A stretch of 64,000 nt of DNA from Puccinia triticina (GCF_026914185.1 NC_070573.1:3589501-3653500), one strand, 5' to 3'. Positions 23,930 to 35,642 are shown, counted from the first letter of the stretch. Notes: generated by a model not told the origin, from the letters alone. Numbers and translations are program-made.

Positions 23930-25905
23930 GACTTTTAGGGTGGCTTTGCCGCTGCTTGTCTCAGGCTGTGAATTAAGATCAGGTTTAATTCAGACACTAT
24001 TTTGAAGTCTCCCTCACAGCCACTGAAAAAAAAAATGATGTAATAAGTGAAACCATTTTATTTGGGGACATCAGATGATTTTGAAATAACCAATGAATCA
24101 GTGTTGAGGAAATGTATAATATTGTGTGAGTGGAGGAAAAGGTTGTACAATTTTTACATGAGTGAATCAGCTCAATAAAGGGTTTGCAAGAAGAATCTAG
24201 AAATAGGTTTAAATCACAAGGATTCCCATTGTTGTAGTTTGGCGGGTTACTGAAAATACCTGAATTAACCTGGAAAGTCACCAGATCAGCATTTTTTTGA
24301 TTACTCCAATGAAATTGAAACTTACCCAGATGTAAATTTTCATCCAGACACAGATGAAGTCAATGGACCTTTGCTTCAAGAAACCACCTACAATGCAAGT
24401 GAATTTTGTTCAATACATTGTCCCTTAAATCTTATTCTTTCTGAAAGCTGAAATACTTTTTGTTATCTAGGGAGGAGAGAAGGCCAAGCTCTATTTGAGC
24501 AGGAAAGCTCCAGAAATTCCCAGTGATCCACCCACTGATCCAGCAAGATCTACTGGCAAAGCCCTATACAATGACATTGCTTCTCAAAGAAAGTAAAAAA
24601 AGTGTAAATTGTGTCTAAAAGAACTCTCATTTTCCATCAAGGAGCTTAGAATATGCAAGAATTTATGTTGCATATGTCCTGGGGGAGCACCAGGATCTAG
24701 TTGTCCAAGGTGTCAAGTGGCTGATTGCACACTGATTTTCTTGACAAAATGGAATTATATGAAGCCCTATTCCTGAGTTGTTCATTCCCTTCTGGTCAAA
24801 GATCCAAAAGGCTTGAGATTATGGTCTGGGAAACGGTTAGAAATACCACCTCTTCCCCCTTTTATGACAGATCATGTTGACCTCTTAAACTGGTCCTTGT
24901 TGGATTAGTGACACAAGTCAGGGCTGGAAAGCTGGAACAAGAGAGGTAAAGGTGATTGACTGGAGGCCTCTCTTTCCACCAAAATTAAATGTATTTATTT
25001 AAAAGGAGGCTGCCAACCTTGTTGACTAGTGCAAACTTGCTCTCAATAAATTTTCACCAGCCAGTAAGGTTGAGCTCTACAGCCTCTTTGACTGGAAGGG
25101 ATCGTCTGGAAGGATCCCCTTCCGGTTGAGGAGGCTCTTCAGCCTCTTTGACTGGAAGGATTCCCTTCCAGTGGAAGGGGCTCTGCAGCCTCTTTGACTG
25201 GAAGGAAACCCTTCCGGTCAAAGGGGTCTGCAGCCTCTTTGACTGGAAGGATTCCCTTCCGGTTGAAGGGGCTCTACAGCCTCTTTGACTGGAAGAAATT
25301 CCTTCCGGTTGAAGGGGCTCTACAGCCTCTTTGACTGGAAGGCATTCTTTCCGGTCAAAGGGTCTCTACAGCCTCTTCGACTGGAAGGCATTCTTTCCGG
25401 TTGAAGGGGCTCTACAGCCTCTTTGACTGGGAGGAATCCCTTCAGGTCGAAGGGGCTCTACAGCCTCTTTGACTGGAAGGAATTCCTTCTGGTCAAAGGG
25501 GCTCTACAGCCTCTTCGACTGGAAGGCATTCTTTCCGGTCAAAGGGTCTCTACAGCCTCTTTAACTGGAAGGCATTCTTTCCAGTCAAAGGGGCTCTACA
25601 GCCTCTTTGACTGGAAGGAATCCCTTCTGGTCAAAAGGGCTATAAACCCTACCAACTGGAAGGAAGACCTTCCAGTAGAAAAGAATATAAATAGGGCCTC
25701 CATTTTCACCAAAATTTTCTCCCCACGCTCCCCCACCTAGGCACTTTAAAGCCACAGGGGAGTGTCAAAGGCAATGGGGGCTTAGGGTACTGGTTAGCGG
25801 GATTCGCGCCAGCCCTACTGAGTTAAAACTCATGGTTTTTTTGGTTTTGATGGGGGGAAACCCTTGAACCAAAGTTCCATGAGCTACAGGCTTTAGTGAA
25901 CTTAG
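23930..25905. mobile_element. Unclassified ~2-kb insertion in the right terminus of CACTA II
   Basis: The terminus expected from the left end is interrupted after AGTATTAAGGAGA and resumes at ATGGAACACAGACAAAGG. The inserted block holds non-coding sequence with scattered coding-like stretches (24300-24600) and the minisatellite at 25070-25680. I found no clear terminal repeats, so the element type is open; a rolling-circle element or a retroposed copy are possible. Confidence 0.5.
25070..25680. repeat. Palindromic minisatellite, array 2
   Basis: About 13 tandem units of 42-50 bp of the form GCCTCTTTGACTGGAAGG - NATTC - CCTTCCGGTCAAAGGGGCTC. Each unit contains an inverted repeat (GACTGGAAGG with CCTTCCGGTC), so each can form its own hairpin. 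Changes often affect both arms or leave the pairing intact. The open frame at 25423-25740 is a by-product. Confidence 0.8.
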
Positions 25906-26275
25906 ATATGGAACACAGACAAAGGTATCAAGAGGAATAAAAAAAAATGATCAATATAAATTGATCAATATGCAACATTGCCAATTCATCCATCTTGGTA
26001 GTGTTAGCAACTTCATTGCACCCACTTCATAACAACAGTTATATTTTGATAACACTCCACTATCACTACATTAAACCTGCCAATCTGAGATTGGTGGGCT
26101 TGTTTTAGTGTCTAGTGAACCAGGAAAGGCAGAGGTTTCCTCATACATCCCTTTCTGCACTCAGCAAAAGGTTCTCAGGAACACTTTTGAGTCTTACAAA
26201 GTGCAACCATAGATAGAGAGAAAATGAAACGGAGTACAGAGAGAAAGAAAAAAAAGAAAAAAAATCACAGCAAAA

Positions 26276-26575
26276 TCATGCTTTTCCCAGTACCAAAACG
26301 CACAGCCTTGAGAACACATCTGGTCCTAAACCTTTGGTGAAGATGTCAGTTATTTGATCCCTTGTACTTACCCAGTTTAGTGTTGTCTTTTTCTGGAAGA
26401 GTTCCTTCTTTGTGATGTAAAAGTCCCTGTTGGAATGTCTTTTCCCCCTATTAGAGGCATTGTCAGTAGGTACTCTGAAGGCAGACTGATTATCACAATG
26501 AAAGTGCCCTAGAAAATCCCCTTTAAGCACATCAAAAAGCAGGTGTCTTACCCATAAGGTCTTGTGAAGACCCGA
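26276..26575 (-). pseudogene. Ty1/copia RNase H fragment
   Basis: Encodes the C-terminal copia pattern GHFHCDNQSAFRVPTDNAS ... NRDFYITKKELF ... TRDQITDIFTKGLGPDVF, the conserved end of copia RNase H. No other copia domain adjoins it: upstream sequence switches near 26575 to a gypsy element. It is a truncated relic, closest in style to copia A at 39437. Confidence 0.8.
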
Positions 26576-26689
26576 CTTGGATCCCCTTATCCGGTACAGT
26601 ATTCCAGGCCATACAATGGCCTCTCTTTTGCCCGCTCTTGGGCTCTCATTCTTATTCCGCCGCTCTTGGCAATTCTTGTTGTATCCTTG

Positions 26690-29600
26690 AACCGGTCTTA
26701 GCCAAGATCAAGGCAATGCTTGACACGGGATCCAAATTTAACCTGATCTTGACTTGAGTGGTGCCAAACCTGAACCTGAAACAGTGTTCCCTGGCAAAGC
26801 CTATCAGGATTGGCCTGGCAATGAAAAAAAACTCCACCAACCCCCTAGTCCTCCAATTGTATACAACCGTAAATCTGGTCAACCCCGTCTCATTGATTGA
26901 CCTCGGGGAGATTGTCTTTCACATTGGGCCAATTATTGGGGGCTATGACGCAATCCTTGGGACCCCTTTCCTTGAACATACTCAGGTCTCGATTTGCTTC
27001 CCGGACCAATCCATCTCGTGCATTGTCCCAACGGTGACAATCTGGGATAACCGCTCCCTACCCACTTTGACGGCAGGATTCTCCTGGGCCAGTGAAATCT
27101 CAGCCTTGCCTGACTCTTGCGAGCAGGCACAGCAGTTGATGTTGCAAGAGTTTGCCGATCTCTTCCTGGCGGACATCCCAGCGGTACCGGAGGAAGGCAA
27201 GAAGTCCACATTTTTTTCCAGACGGCCCGTTCCCCAATGTTATGCGGGACAAAAATTCAAAAGTACAACACAAGATAATTCTCACCAACCCCAACACAGT
27301 GATCAACGAGAAACAATATTCCTACCCCCAGAAATACCTTGAGGCCTGGAGGAAGCTTATTGACCAACACTTAGAGGAAGGGCACATTTGCCACTCCTCC
27401 AGCCAATACGCTTCTCCCAGCCTCATCATCCCAAAGAAAGACCCAACCGCATTTCCCCGGTGGGTGTGTGATTACAAGAAACTCAACAGCCTGACCGTCA
27501 AGGACCAGTCACCCCTTCCCAACGTTGAAAAGCTAGTCCGGCTAGTTGCCACCAGTAAGGCATTTTCTATACTGGACCAGACAAATGCTTTTTTCCAGAC
27601 CCGTATGCGCAAGGCTGACATCCCGTTGACTGCTGCGGTGAAGACACCTTGGGGGCTGTATGAATGGCAGGTCATGCCAATGGGCCTCACAAATGTTCCA
27701 GAAACACACCAAGCAAGACTCAAAGAGGCACTTGGAGATCTCATTAACAACATCTGTGTCATGTACCTTGACAACATTGTTCTTTTCTCCAACTCCTTCC
27801 AAGAACATGAGAATCACGTTTGGCGGGTGCTTGATTGGCTTTGAGCGGCCAACCTATAATGCAGCCCTAAAAAGACCAAGCTCTTCCAGACAAAGATTAA
27901 ATTCCTAGGCCACTGGATTTTGACCAAGGGCATCCAACTCGATGACACCAAAAGTGGCAAACACCACAATTGGCCAAGGGAGTGAAAAAATTTCTTGGGA
28001 CAGTGCAGTGGATGAATAAATTAATTTGGGGATTACAACAGTATTTTGGGACTCTCACCCCCCTGACAAGCAGTAAGCAAGACCCAAAAGACTTCCAATG
28101 GGGCAAAGCAGAAGACAACACCCTCAACAATATCAAACAAATCATGACCTCGCTCCCCTGTCTGAAGAAAGTGGATTACAAGTCAGATGATCCATTTTGG
28201 CTCTTCATAGACTCTAGCGGCTTGGGGCTTGGGGCAGCACTAGCTTTCAGGGAAAAGAATGGAAAGGGGCATCACCAATCACATACAAATTGCACCAGAT
28301 GACGCCAGCCAAATGGAACTATCCGGTTTATGAACAAGAACTACTGGAGGTCATCCACGCCCTTCAAAAATGGAAGATGTTACTCCTTGGGATGAATTTC
28401 AACGTCCTCACAGACCATCACCCACTCATTCACTTCCTGAAGCAGCGAAATCTCAGCCGGCAACAAGCAAGATGGACTGAGATCTTGGCAGATTTTGACC
28501 TTTGGTGTGAGTACATCTGTGGAGAAGAGAACTCCGTAGCGGACGCCCTCTCACACAAGGGTTCCGAGGACGGCCTACCCATTGAACCAGGAGACATTGC
28601 ATGTGTAGCAAGCCTCACAGAAATTGGCTCATTGCTCTCAGCAACACTCAAGGACCGTGTCCGCCTGGGATATTGGTTGGACAAATTCTGCAAATCAATC
28701 AAATCGGCTCTCCCCCTTCGAGGAGACTGCGTGGAGATGGATGGACTATTATTTGTGGACCACCGGCTGGTAATCCCAGCAAACAAACCCCTCCGCAAGA
28801 ACTTGATTGAGGAGGGGCACCATTGGCTTGGACACCTTGGATACCTCAGACTGTTGTTGAGATCCAACAGGACTTCTTCTGGCCAGGAATATCTATGGAC
28901 ACGCTGAACTTTGTCAAAGGCTGCAATTTCTGCCAGCGCACAAAAGCTCCAACCACGGCACCAATGGGCAAGATGCAAACTCTGACCATCTCTACCATGC
29001 TGGTGTCCAATATTGCCATTTATTTCGTGGGACCCTTACGCCAATTGTCCCATTACGACATGATACTGACATGTATGTGCCGTCTTTTGGGTTACACAGG
29101 CATCATGCCGGTGTTGCAAACGGACACGGCGGAAAAAACTGTAGTGCGTTTCTTCACAGGCTGGATCACAATCTTTGGAGCGCCCCAAACAATCATCAGT
29201 GACCGCAACAAATTGTGGACTTCAAAATTTTGGAAAGCTCTCATGGGCCGACTACACGTCAATTTCCACATGACATCGGCTTTCCATCCTCAAGCGGAGC
29301 AACAAGACCATTGGTCAAATCCTCAGGAAATTCACGGCAAAACAACAGGGCAAGTGGCTGGAAGCCTTGCCAGCGGTTGAGTTCGCGATCAACACTGCAA
29401 TCAACATTGCCACCGGCTACAGCCCTTTTGAATTGTTTTTTTGTTGAAAACCACACATTTTTCCATCCAAGGAAGGCAAGGCCAATGGCGCACAGTCTGT
29501 CAAACGCTGGCTTGCTTCCAGGGAAGGAGCGTGGGCCGAAGCCCGGGACACCTTGTGGACCAGCCGAGTTTCGCAAGCGATCCAACACAATTGACGCCGC

Positions 29601-29780
29601 CGCAACCCACCACCCATTCTCCCGGACTCCTGGGTCTTTCTTGACTCTGCCAACTGGAGAGGCCGCCACCAGGGCGGTGCCAAAAAGCTGAAGAAACATT
29701 TTGAGGGCCCCTACCGGGTCTTAGAGGTCTTTAACAATGGGCAAAGCATCAAACTCGCGCTCCCAGAAGGCTACTGACGC
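26690..29780 (+). pseudogene. Decayed Ty3/gypsy polyprotein (PR-RT-RNaseH-IN)
   Basis: Fragments in shifting frames follow gypsy order. Protease: MLDTGSKFNLI at about 26715. RT: 27300-27840, with WVCDYKKLNSLT, LDQTNAFFQTRM and the catalytic box read as MYLDNIVLF, so the second Asp is Asn. RNase H: about 27970-28600, with FIDSSGLGLGAAL, NYPVYEQELLEVIHAL and LTDHHPLIHFL. Integrase: about 28820-29400, with ILDFFWPGISMD-type zinc-binding end and IISDRNKLWTSKFWKAL, SAFHPQAEQ. GPY/F-like end: FEGPYRVLEVFNNG at 29700. At least five frame changes and stops. No LTRs were found; it stops at the CACTA III terminus. Confidence 0.8.
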
Positions 29781-29789
29781 CACTCCACA

Positions 29790-30665
29790 CACTAAAAACA
29801 TGGATGAATTTGGGAAGGCATATATTGATCAAATTATATTGATCATTTTTTTTTTTGAAATTTCTCTTTAATTTTTTTCCTTCCTGCAACATCATAACCC
29901 TTCTATCATCTATCTTTCTTTTGATTTCCCCCTGTCTTAGTTTTTGACCATAGTAAAAGCTTCATTTTGTTGCCAGATCAAATAGGTCATTTTTACGTAC
30001 TCATATGAATTATTCCTCAGAAAAAATAGTTTGTTAAGTCAGGCAGGGAGAGGGAGGGGGGAGGGAGAAATGGGGAGGCATGAATTATTTTCACTTTAAC
30101 CTTGCAGAAGTCTTGAAATCTACTTTCCAAAAAAAAAACAATCAGTCTCAATATATCATGCTACATCAATTTTGTTCAAATTTAATGGCTTGTATATATG
30201 ACTCATCATATCCAATATCATAAATTTCTACTAGGCCTGAGATTGATTTAACGTTTGTACCAGATTTGAGTAAGGTGTCTTTTGCTTCTGTTATCCAATC
30301 AAAGACTAATGGAGGTGTTTGCCCAATATATTCAATGGGTCAACTGATGTTATCTCAGAATCTGAGGTTCAAAAATTTTTGAATCTAAAGAGATTGATTG
30401 AGTCTGGTTGGTTTGAAACTATCCCCTGAAATTATCAGGCAGTGTTTTTTGTGCTTCTGTTACTGTGTCTCAACTAGAGCTAAGATTTATTTCATGATAT
30501 TGGTACCATGAGGATCAGCAATTTCTGAAATATAATTTGAGAAATTTTTGGTCTATGAAAGTCCCAAAATGTTGCAGTTACAGTCTGATCAGTGTGAAAT
30601 ATTGCCTAATTGGTTGGTTTTGTTGTGTTTCTACAACGCAGTAAAACTGTGTGGGAACCATTAAC
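29790..30665. mobile_element. CACTA element III, truncated left end
   Basis: Starts CACTAAAAACATGGATGAAT, followed by TTGGG and TATTGATC words and a T-rich block as in elements I and II. It then has diverged ~173-bp-family sequence (GATATTGGTACCA, CAGTTACAGTCTGATCAG, TGTGTTTCTACAACG). No right terminus follows. Confidence 0.7.
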
Positions 30666-31000
30666 CTGAAATACAGGTGATCACAGACCAGGAAACCCAG
30701 ACTCACTCTAAATAAGGGCTAGCACCATCACAAGCACTTACCATAATTCACTCCCAAGAACAGCTCTGTCCTGGGAGTGGAGAGTGGAGACATGCTACAC
30801 AAAAAAAAAATGAACCGGTGGAGTAAGGTACTTGTTATTAGTTCATCATTGGGCTAAAGGGCATGGAATTCCTTATCTGTTGAGGAACTCCTACGGTGTC
30901 AGACGGTAGGCAGTTGGTGGAGGGGAATGGGGAAGAAAAGGAAAATGGAGTGTATGCCCTCTGGTGCCATTGGCCAAAAAAGAGCGCTGAGAGTTGTTGA
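30666..31000. other. Target-site flank of the non-coding LTR element
   Basis: Non-coding, with a hairpin whose arms read CACTCCCAAGAAC/CTGGGAGTGG at about 30751-30782. Similar hairpins occur at 37677 and 37832, so this and 36825-37860 were probably one region before the LTR element inserted. Confidence 0.35.
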
Positions 31001-31004
31001 GCGT

Positions 31005-31960
31005 TGTGGAACTACTCAAAGGGGAGAATAGAGCTTGGAAGGGAAATGGATAGCAACACTAGTACTAATGTAAGCTATGCAAGGGTTCTGATGAGGCTGC
31101 CTTCCTGACTAATGCTGAGGGGATGAGAGTAACACTAAGAAAAAGAAGAAAAGGTGTGGCTGATTTCTACTTGATCTTAGGAACTAGTACTATGAGCTGA
31201 CTACTGACTACAGAGGGTGAGAGGGTTGGAGCAGTGATGAGAAGAGGGGAATGCAATGGCAAGGTTCAATAGCAATGGGTTCAGGAGCAACTGCACTGAT
31301 ATCAATGGGTGATGAGTAATTTCTAACTATAATTTCTGTATCTAGAATTCTGCATATAATTCTCTGCTTTGCTAGGGTCTGCTGGGGTACAAGTGAGGGG
31401 GGGAAGGACAGTTCTTATATGAAGGAGGGATGAGCACAGACAATGAGGAATTCTGGCTATGGGAATATAGACTGTACAAATGGGGAAAGGTTCTGGCTAT
31501 GGGAAGAAAAGACTGTACCAATGGGGAAGGTGATGTGAACATAGTAACAACTTGTGATGATGAGCACTACTGAAAAGAGGTAAGCACAGATCCAATGATG
31601 TAATGTGTACAATAGGCATAGTACATAATGAGCAATGTATGTAAAGGGTTTAGTATGTGAGAAAGTATCTGTAAAAAGAATGTGATGTAGTGATTCAACT
31701 AAGTTACTAATGAAATGAGTGTTGTAACTAAGGAAGACTGTAAGGTTTCTGTAAGTCTTATATCCTCTATAACTATTGAACCATTGAAGATAAAGGGGTA
31801 CTATGTATGAGTGACTATAGGTGGAATGAGGCGTAGAATCTGAATATGCAATAATAATGAGACATTTGTGAAGGGTTATGGGGTAATGGGCAGTGTAATG
31901 ATGAATATATGTAAAAGAAGATAATAAAATACTACTTATGGTTTGGAATGGAGCACCACA
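31005..31960 (-). repeat. 3' LTR of the non-coding element (956 bp)
   Basis: Equal in length to the partner at 35865-36820. By eye I find two differences (AGGGTTCTG against AGGGTGCTG, and CTTCCTGAC against CTTCTTGAC), which implies a recent insertion. Confidence 0.85.
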
Positions 31961-31989
31961 TCCTCCCCCAACTTATTGTCTGTCCCCAG

Positions 31990-32290
31990 GCAATGCACCA
32001 AAGAGAAGAGTGATCCAGAAAGAGTTGAAGAGTGTTGAGTCCAAGAGTCCAAAGTCCAAAGTCCAGTGTTCTTCCTCCAAAAGGTGAAATCCAAAGTCCT
32101 GAGTAGCAGTCCAAATCCAGAGTCCAGTGTCCAAAGCCAATAGAATCCAATTATAATCCAAGTCCAGGATATCTGAGTCCAAGGTATCCAAGTCCAATCC
32201 AAGTCCAATAGTCCTATGTATCCAGAGTATCCATAGTCCAGTATCCAATCCAAAGAATCCAGTATCCAAAAGAAGGTCCAATTATCAATG
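31990..32290. repeat. Short imperfect (AGTCCA) repeat tract
   Basis: Dense AGTCCAAAGTCCAG/ATCCAAGTCCA words. Related TCCAAATCCAAAAGAAG words recur at 33360-33450 on the other side of H5. It gives meaningless aromatic-rich open frames on the minus strand. Confidence 0.6.
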
Positions 32291-32814
32291 AGGGGTGAAT
32301 TTATAAGAAGATCTAACTCTGCTGAAGGCAATATCCTTGAGACAGACACATATTTGACTAAATTCCATTCTGAAGAATACAATAATTTTCCTGCCTAAAA
32401 TGAGACCAAGGAAGAATGCAATGCAATGATGATGAATGATGGGGTTGATAATTTTAATTTCTGAAGGTTGTGAATGATTTGGAGTTGAATGACTGAATTT
32501 CCGAATGTCTGAATATATAATGTAAAGTTCTGTGAAGAGAATTTGAAGTCCAGAGAGGTTGATAGGCTGTCCAAAGAGTGTTATTGTTCATGTTGGGTGG
32601 TTTCTGAGCTGCAATGTGTTGGAAGAAATTGATTATAATGGTGAATGAGTGAGTGGTTGGATTGATGGTTCAATAATATTTAAAATACAGGGTGAAGATG
32701 ATGAAGAAAATTCCAGTATTGAGGTCATTGGATGTCCAGTAATTGCTATGAGATGGTTGATGGATGGATGGATTGATGAGATGGAATGAGGAGTGCGGAA
32801 TGAATGATTGATGA

Positions 32815-33272
32815 CAACACTGGGTCGCTACGCTAACCATAGCGGTTAGCGTAGCGTAGCGCTATTTTTTAGCATAGCGTTAGCGCAATTGCACGCATAT
32901 GCGCTAACGCTATGCGCACGCGGTGCGCAGCTATTTTAGCTGATAGCGTAGCGTTAGCGCAGATGCGCGCAATTGCGCTAACGCTACGCATGCAGGGCGC
33001 AAAAGAGCGCGCGCTACGCTGCGCTACAGCACTTTAGCGGGAAAAAAGGGCTTTTTTTCCGCTAAAAGCGGTGTAGCGCAGCGCAGCGTAGCGTAGCGAC
33101 TGTAGCCGCGCGCTAACGCTAACAAAGAATTGGCGCGCTGTTAGCGCCGCTGAAAATTAGCGCAGTGTAGCGGCGCTAACAGCGCGCTAATGCTATGCAA
33201 AATAGATGGGCGCTTTTTTCCGCTACGCTAACGCGTAGCGCTGAAATAGCGTAGCGTAGCGACCCAGTGTTG
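32815..33272. mobile_element. MITE H5 (458 bp, 7-bp duplication TTGATGA)
   Basis: Ends CAACACTGGGTCGCTACGC and GCGTAGCGACCCAGTGTTG are exact inverted repeats, flanked by TTGATGA (32808-32814 and 33273-33279). The interior is almost entirely TAGCGTAGCGCTA/GCGCTAACGC words, far richer in CpG than the AT-rich LTR element around it. It shares CAACACTGGG with H2. Confidence 0.8.
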
Positions 33273-34275
33273 TTGATGATCAATGAATTATTGGTGGAGG
33301 AATGAATGATTAGTGAGGGAATGAATGATTGATTCCAAAATGGGGAACCAGGTATACTATCAGGGGTCCAAATCCAAAAAGAAGAAGCCAAAGGAAGATG
33401 GAGTCCAGGTTTAATATCAAGGGTCCAAATCCAAAAGAAGAAGTCCTGATGATCCAATCCAATGGAAGAATGAGGGGTCCAGATTCAGGGGATAGAAATT
33501 GAAGGGGATGTTGATGTATGAAAGATGTGAAGTGATGCAAAAGTCTGGAAGATATGATGTTTAATGATGAAAATATTCTGAAGGGAATGATGTTTGAAGG
33601 TTGCTGATCAGAACTGTTGATGGAAAAGGATGTGATATGAACTGGAAAGAATAATAATCAAGAAGAGATGATGAAAAAAAGAAGAAGTGATGGATGTGTG
33701 ATGGGAAAGGAAAAGTGATATAGTGACAAATAGTGGCTGAGTTGGTGAGGGTTTCAATTCTTGAAGTGGCTAGGTCCAGTGTTCTATAAGAGGAAAGATG
33801 TGAACTGAGATAGTGTACAACAGAGGCTGAGTTTGTAAGGGTTTTAATCCTTGATATGGCTAGGTCCAGTATTCTCAAAACTATATAGTAGTTGAAATGG
33901 TATGGGAGAAAGATCCAGTGAGATGATGAGTGAGGTGTAGATTTTTGGAAAAGATGATGAAAGAAATTTGCAGGAAAAGCCTAATCAGAATAGGGAAATA
34001 TGTAGGATGAGGTGATTCAGATGGAAGAGGAACAGGAAGGATGAGTTGATTTGTTGGTGTTCTACATATTTCCAATGAGGTTGGGTGATGCCTCTTCTGA
34101 TGGTTTATCTGATTTGAGGTTGACATTCTAAGATGGATATAAAAGAGGATGAGTTCTCTCTAGGAATGGATGAAATGATGAAAGGATGGAAGGATTTATA
34201 GATGAAAGAGAAGAAGATGTAGGGTAAGGTGATTGTTGATGGGATGGCTATTCATGCCCCCCTTGGGTCCATAAG

Positions 34276-34465
34276 AATCCGGGTCGCGCACCGGCGTCGA
34301 ATTTGGGGAAAGAAAGAGAAAGGAAAACCTATCTGGGTCGCGCACCGGCGTCAAAATTGAAGAAAGAAATAGAAAAGAAAACCTATCCGGGTCGCGCACC
34401 AGCGTCAAAATGGGAAAAAAGAATAAAAGAAAACCTATCCGGGTCGCGCACCGGCGTCGAAAATT
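34276..34465. repeat. Four-copy tandem repeat (~58 bp unit)
   Basis: GGGTCGCGCACCGGCGTC recurs four times at roughly 58-bp spacing, separated by purine-rich GAAAGAAAGAGAAAGGAAAA stretches. It sits in the interior of the non-coding LTR element. The GC-rich core in a purine-rich context is conserved better than the linker. Confidence 0.7.
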
Positions 34466-34994
34466 GTCATGAGAAAGAAAATTGGGTTTTAAAGGGAAAC
34501 TAGTGGACAGATTTGTTTAATTTTTATATCAAAAGGAAGGTGAAGGTATTGCGGTTTGATTGAGCTAACAATCAGCCTGAAATGTCGAGTGAGGACGTTT
34601 TTGCAGCATTTGAAGTTTGTCTGAGTAGGAGCCTATCGAGTCCAACCAAAGGAAGATAGCGGAAAGAGGCGCAAATATCTCCTGCACTAGTCTTGGGCTA
34701 TTGCTAACTATAGTACCGAATGAAAGAGGCAATCCTAGCAAACATTTTGAGTATAAACTATGTCCATAATATTGAGTAGAGAGGTGTCTTGGTGATGGAT
34801 TAAGTTTGAACAGTTTATTGCTAGTAGAGAAAATGCATTTCCTAGAGAACTGCTTGGTAGCAAGCCTCATGAGAAAAATGATCCAATCCAAGTATGAGGA
34901 CGGCTTCATAGTATCTGATAGAAGGGTGGTCCACTGAGTTGATTTCTTTTGGTGTTAGAGGAGTAAAGGCTGAACCAGGGTGATTTTTGTTTGA

Positions 34995-35642
34995 TTAAAT
35001 ATTTATTTCCCAGTTCTGAATGTTGGGTAGGATAATTGGTACTAGAGAATCCTGTCCAGGTGAGTCCATGATTGATAGTGATTCCTCTCTAGCAGTGAGT
35101 TCCAATCCAGTTTGATAAGCCAGCTCCTCAGGTATGAAATTGTCCATTAATCCAGTTTCCTGTAGGGTCTGATGGGGTTTTCCAATGATGTTGTTGTCCA
35201 TGTGGGAAGGTAGGAATTTTCCAGCTGTGAGGGCTGCAAACTGTTTGGTGACAGTATCCAAATGTTGTTGCAAGGGAGTGGCTTCTGAAGGTTTGGAAGG
35301 TTTAGCTATAGAGGGAGAAGGTTTGCTGGTGGTGGCAGGTGAGTTGTCCTTGGCATTTGGGGTTTCTGTCCTATTGAGTCTCCTTCTGTTGATAACTGCC
35401 ACTGATTTGATCTTCTTAACTCCTTTACTGATGGGATCCTGGTACCTTGGCATGGCTGGTTCTCTGTTTAAGAAGTGAGTGTTGGACCTGGTGGGGTGTG
35501 TTGAATGGTCCCTTTGGCGCTGATATCTGGGAAAATGAATTGGAATACCTATAAGATCCTCTGATTCTTCTGACTGTTGATTGTTGTCCCTGTAGGGTCC
35601 ATAACTGGGCATAGCAGGAGGTGCCATGCCTTGGTGAGACAT
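34995..35642 (-). CDS. Unrecognised 215-codon ORF of the non-coding LTR element
   Basis: First sizeable ORF downstream of the 5' LTR in the element's direction, the position of a gag gene. It encodes a hydrophilic, Pro/Ser/Lys-rich protein with basic patches (GVKKIKSV, NRRRLNR) and no zinc knuckle or catalytic motif. Its N-terminus is MSHQGMAPPAMPSY. It could be a Gag remnant, an accessory protein or chance. I do not recognise it. Confidence 0.35.
   Translation of the reverse strand: MSHQGMAPPAMPSYGPYRDNNQQSEESEDLIGIPIHFPRYQRQRDHSTHPTRSNTHFLNREPAMPRYQDPISKGVKKIKSVAVINRRRLNRTETPNAKDNSPATTSKPSPSIAKPSKPSEATPLQQHLDTVTKQFAALTAGKFLPSHMDNNIIGKPHQTLQETGLMDNFIPEELAYQTGLELTAREESLSIMDSPGQDSLVPIILPNIQNWEINI

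Larger units (their letters stand above)
20311..26003. mobile_element. CACTA element II, non-autonomous, 5.7 kb, duplication TTA
   Basis: Ends CACTACCAAGATGGATGAAT and ATTCATCCATCTTGGTAGTG are perfect inverted repeats, flanked by TTA at 20308-20310 and 26004-26006. The left terminus carries several copies of TATTGATC-containing words. Long inverted termini (about 20311-21090 against 23345-23930 plus 25906-26003) enclose arrays of the same ~173-bp repeat family as element I, here in the opposite orientation order. The right terminus is split by a ~2-kb insertion (about 23930-25905). There is no transposase. Confidence 0.85.

Noticed and set aside
31936..32382. Trp/Leu-rich minus-strand ORFs
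   Set aside because: They are translations of the AGTCCA repeat tract; not plausible proteins.
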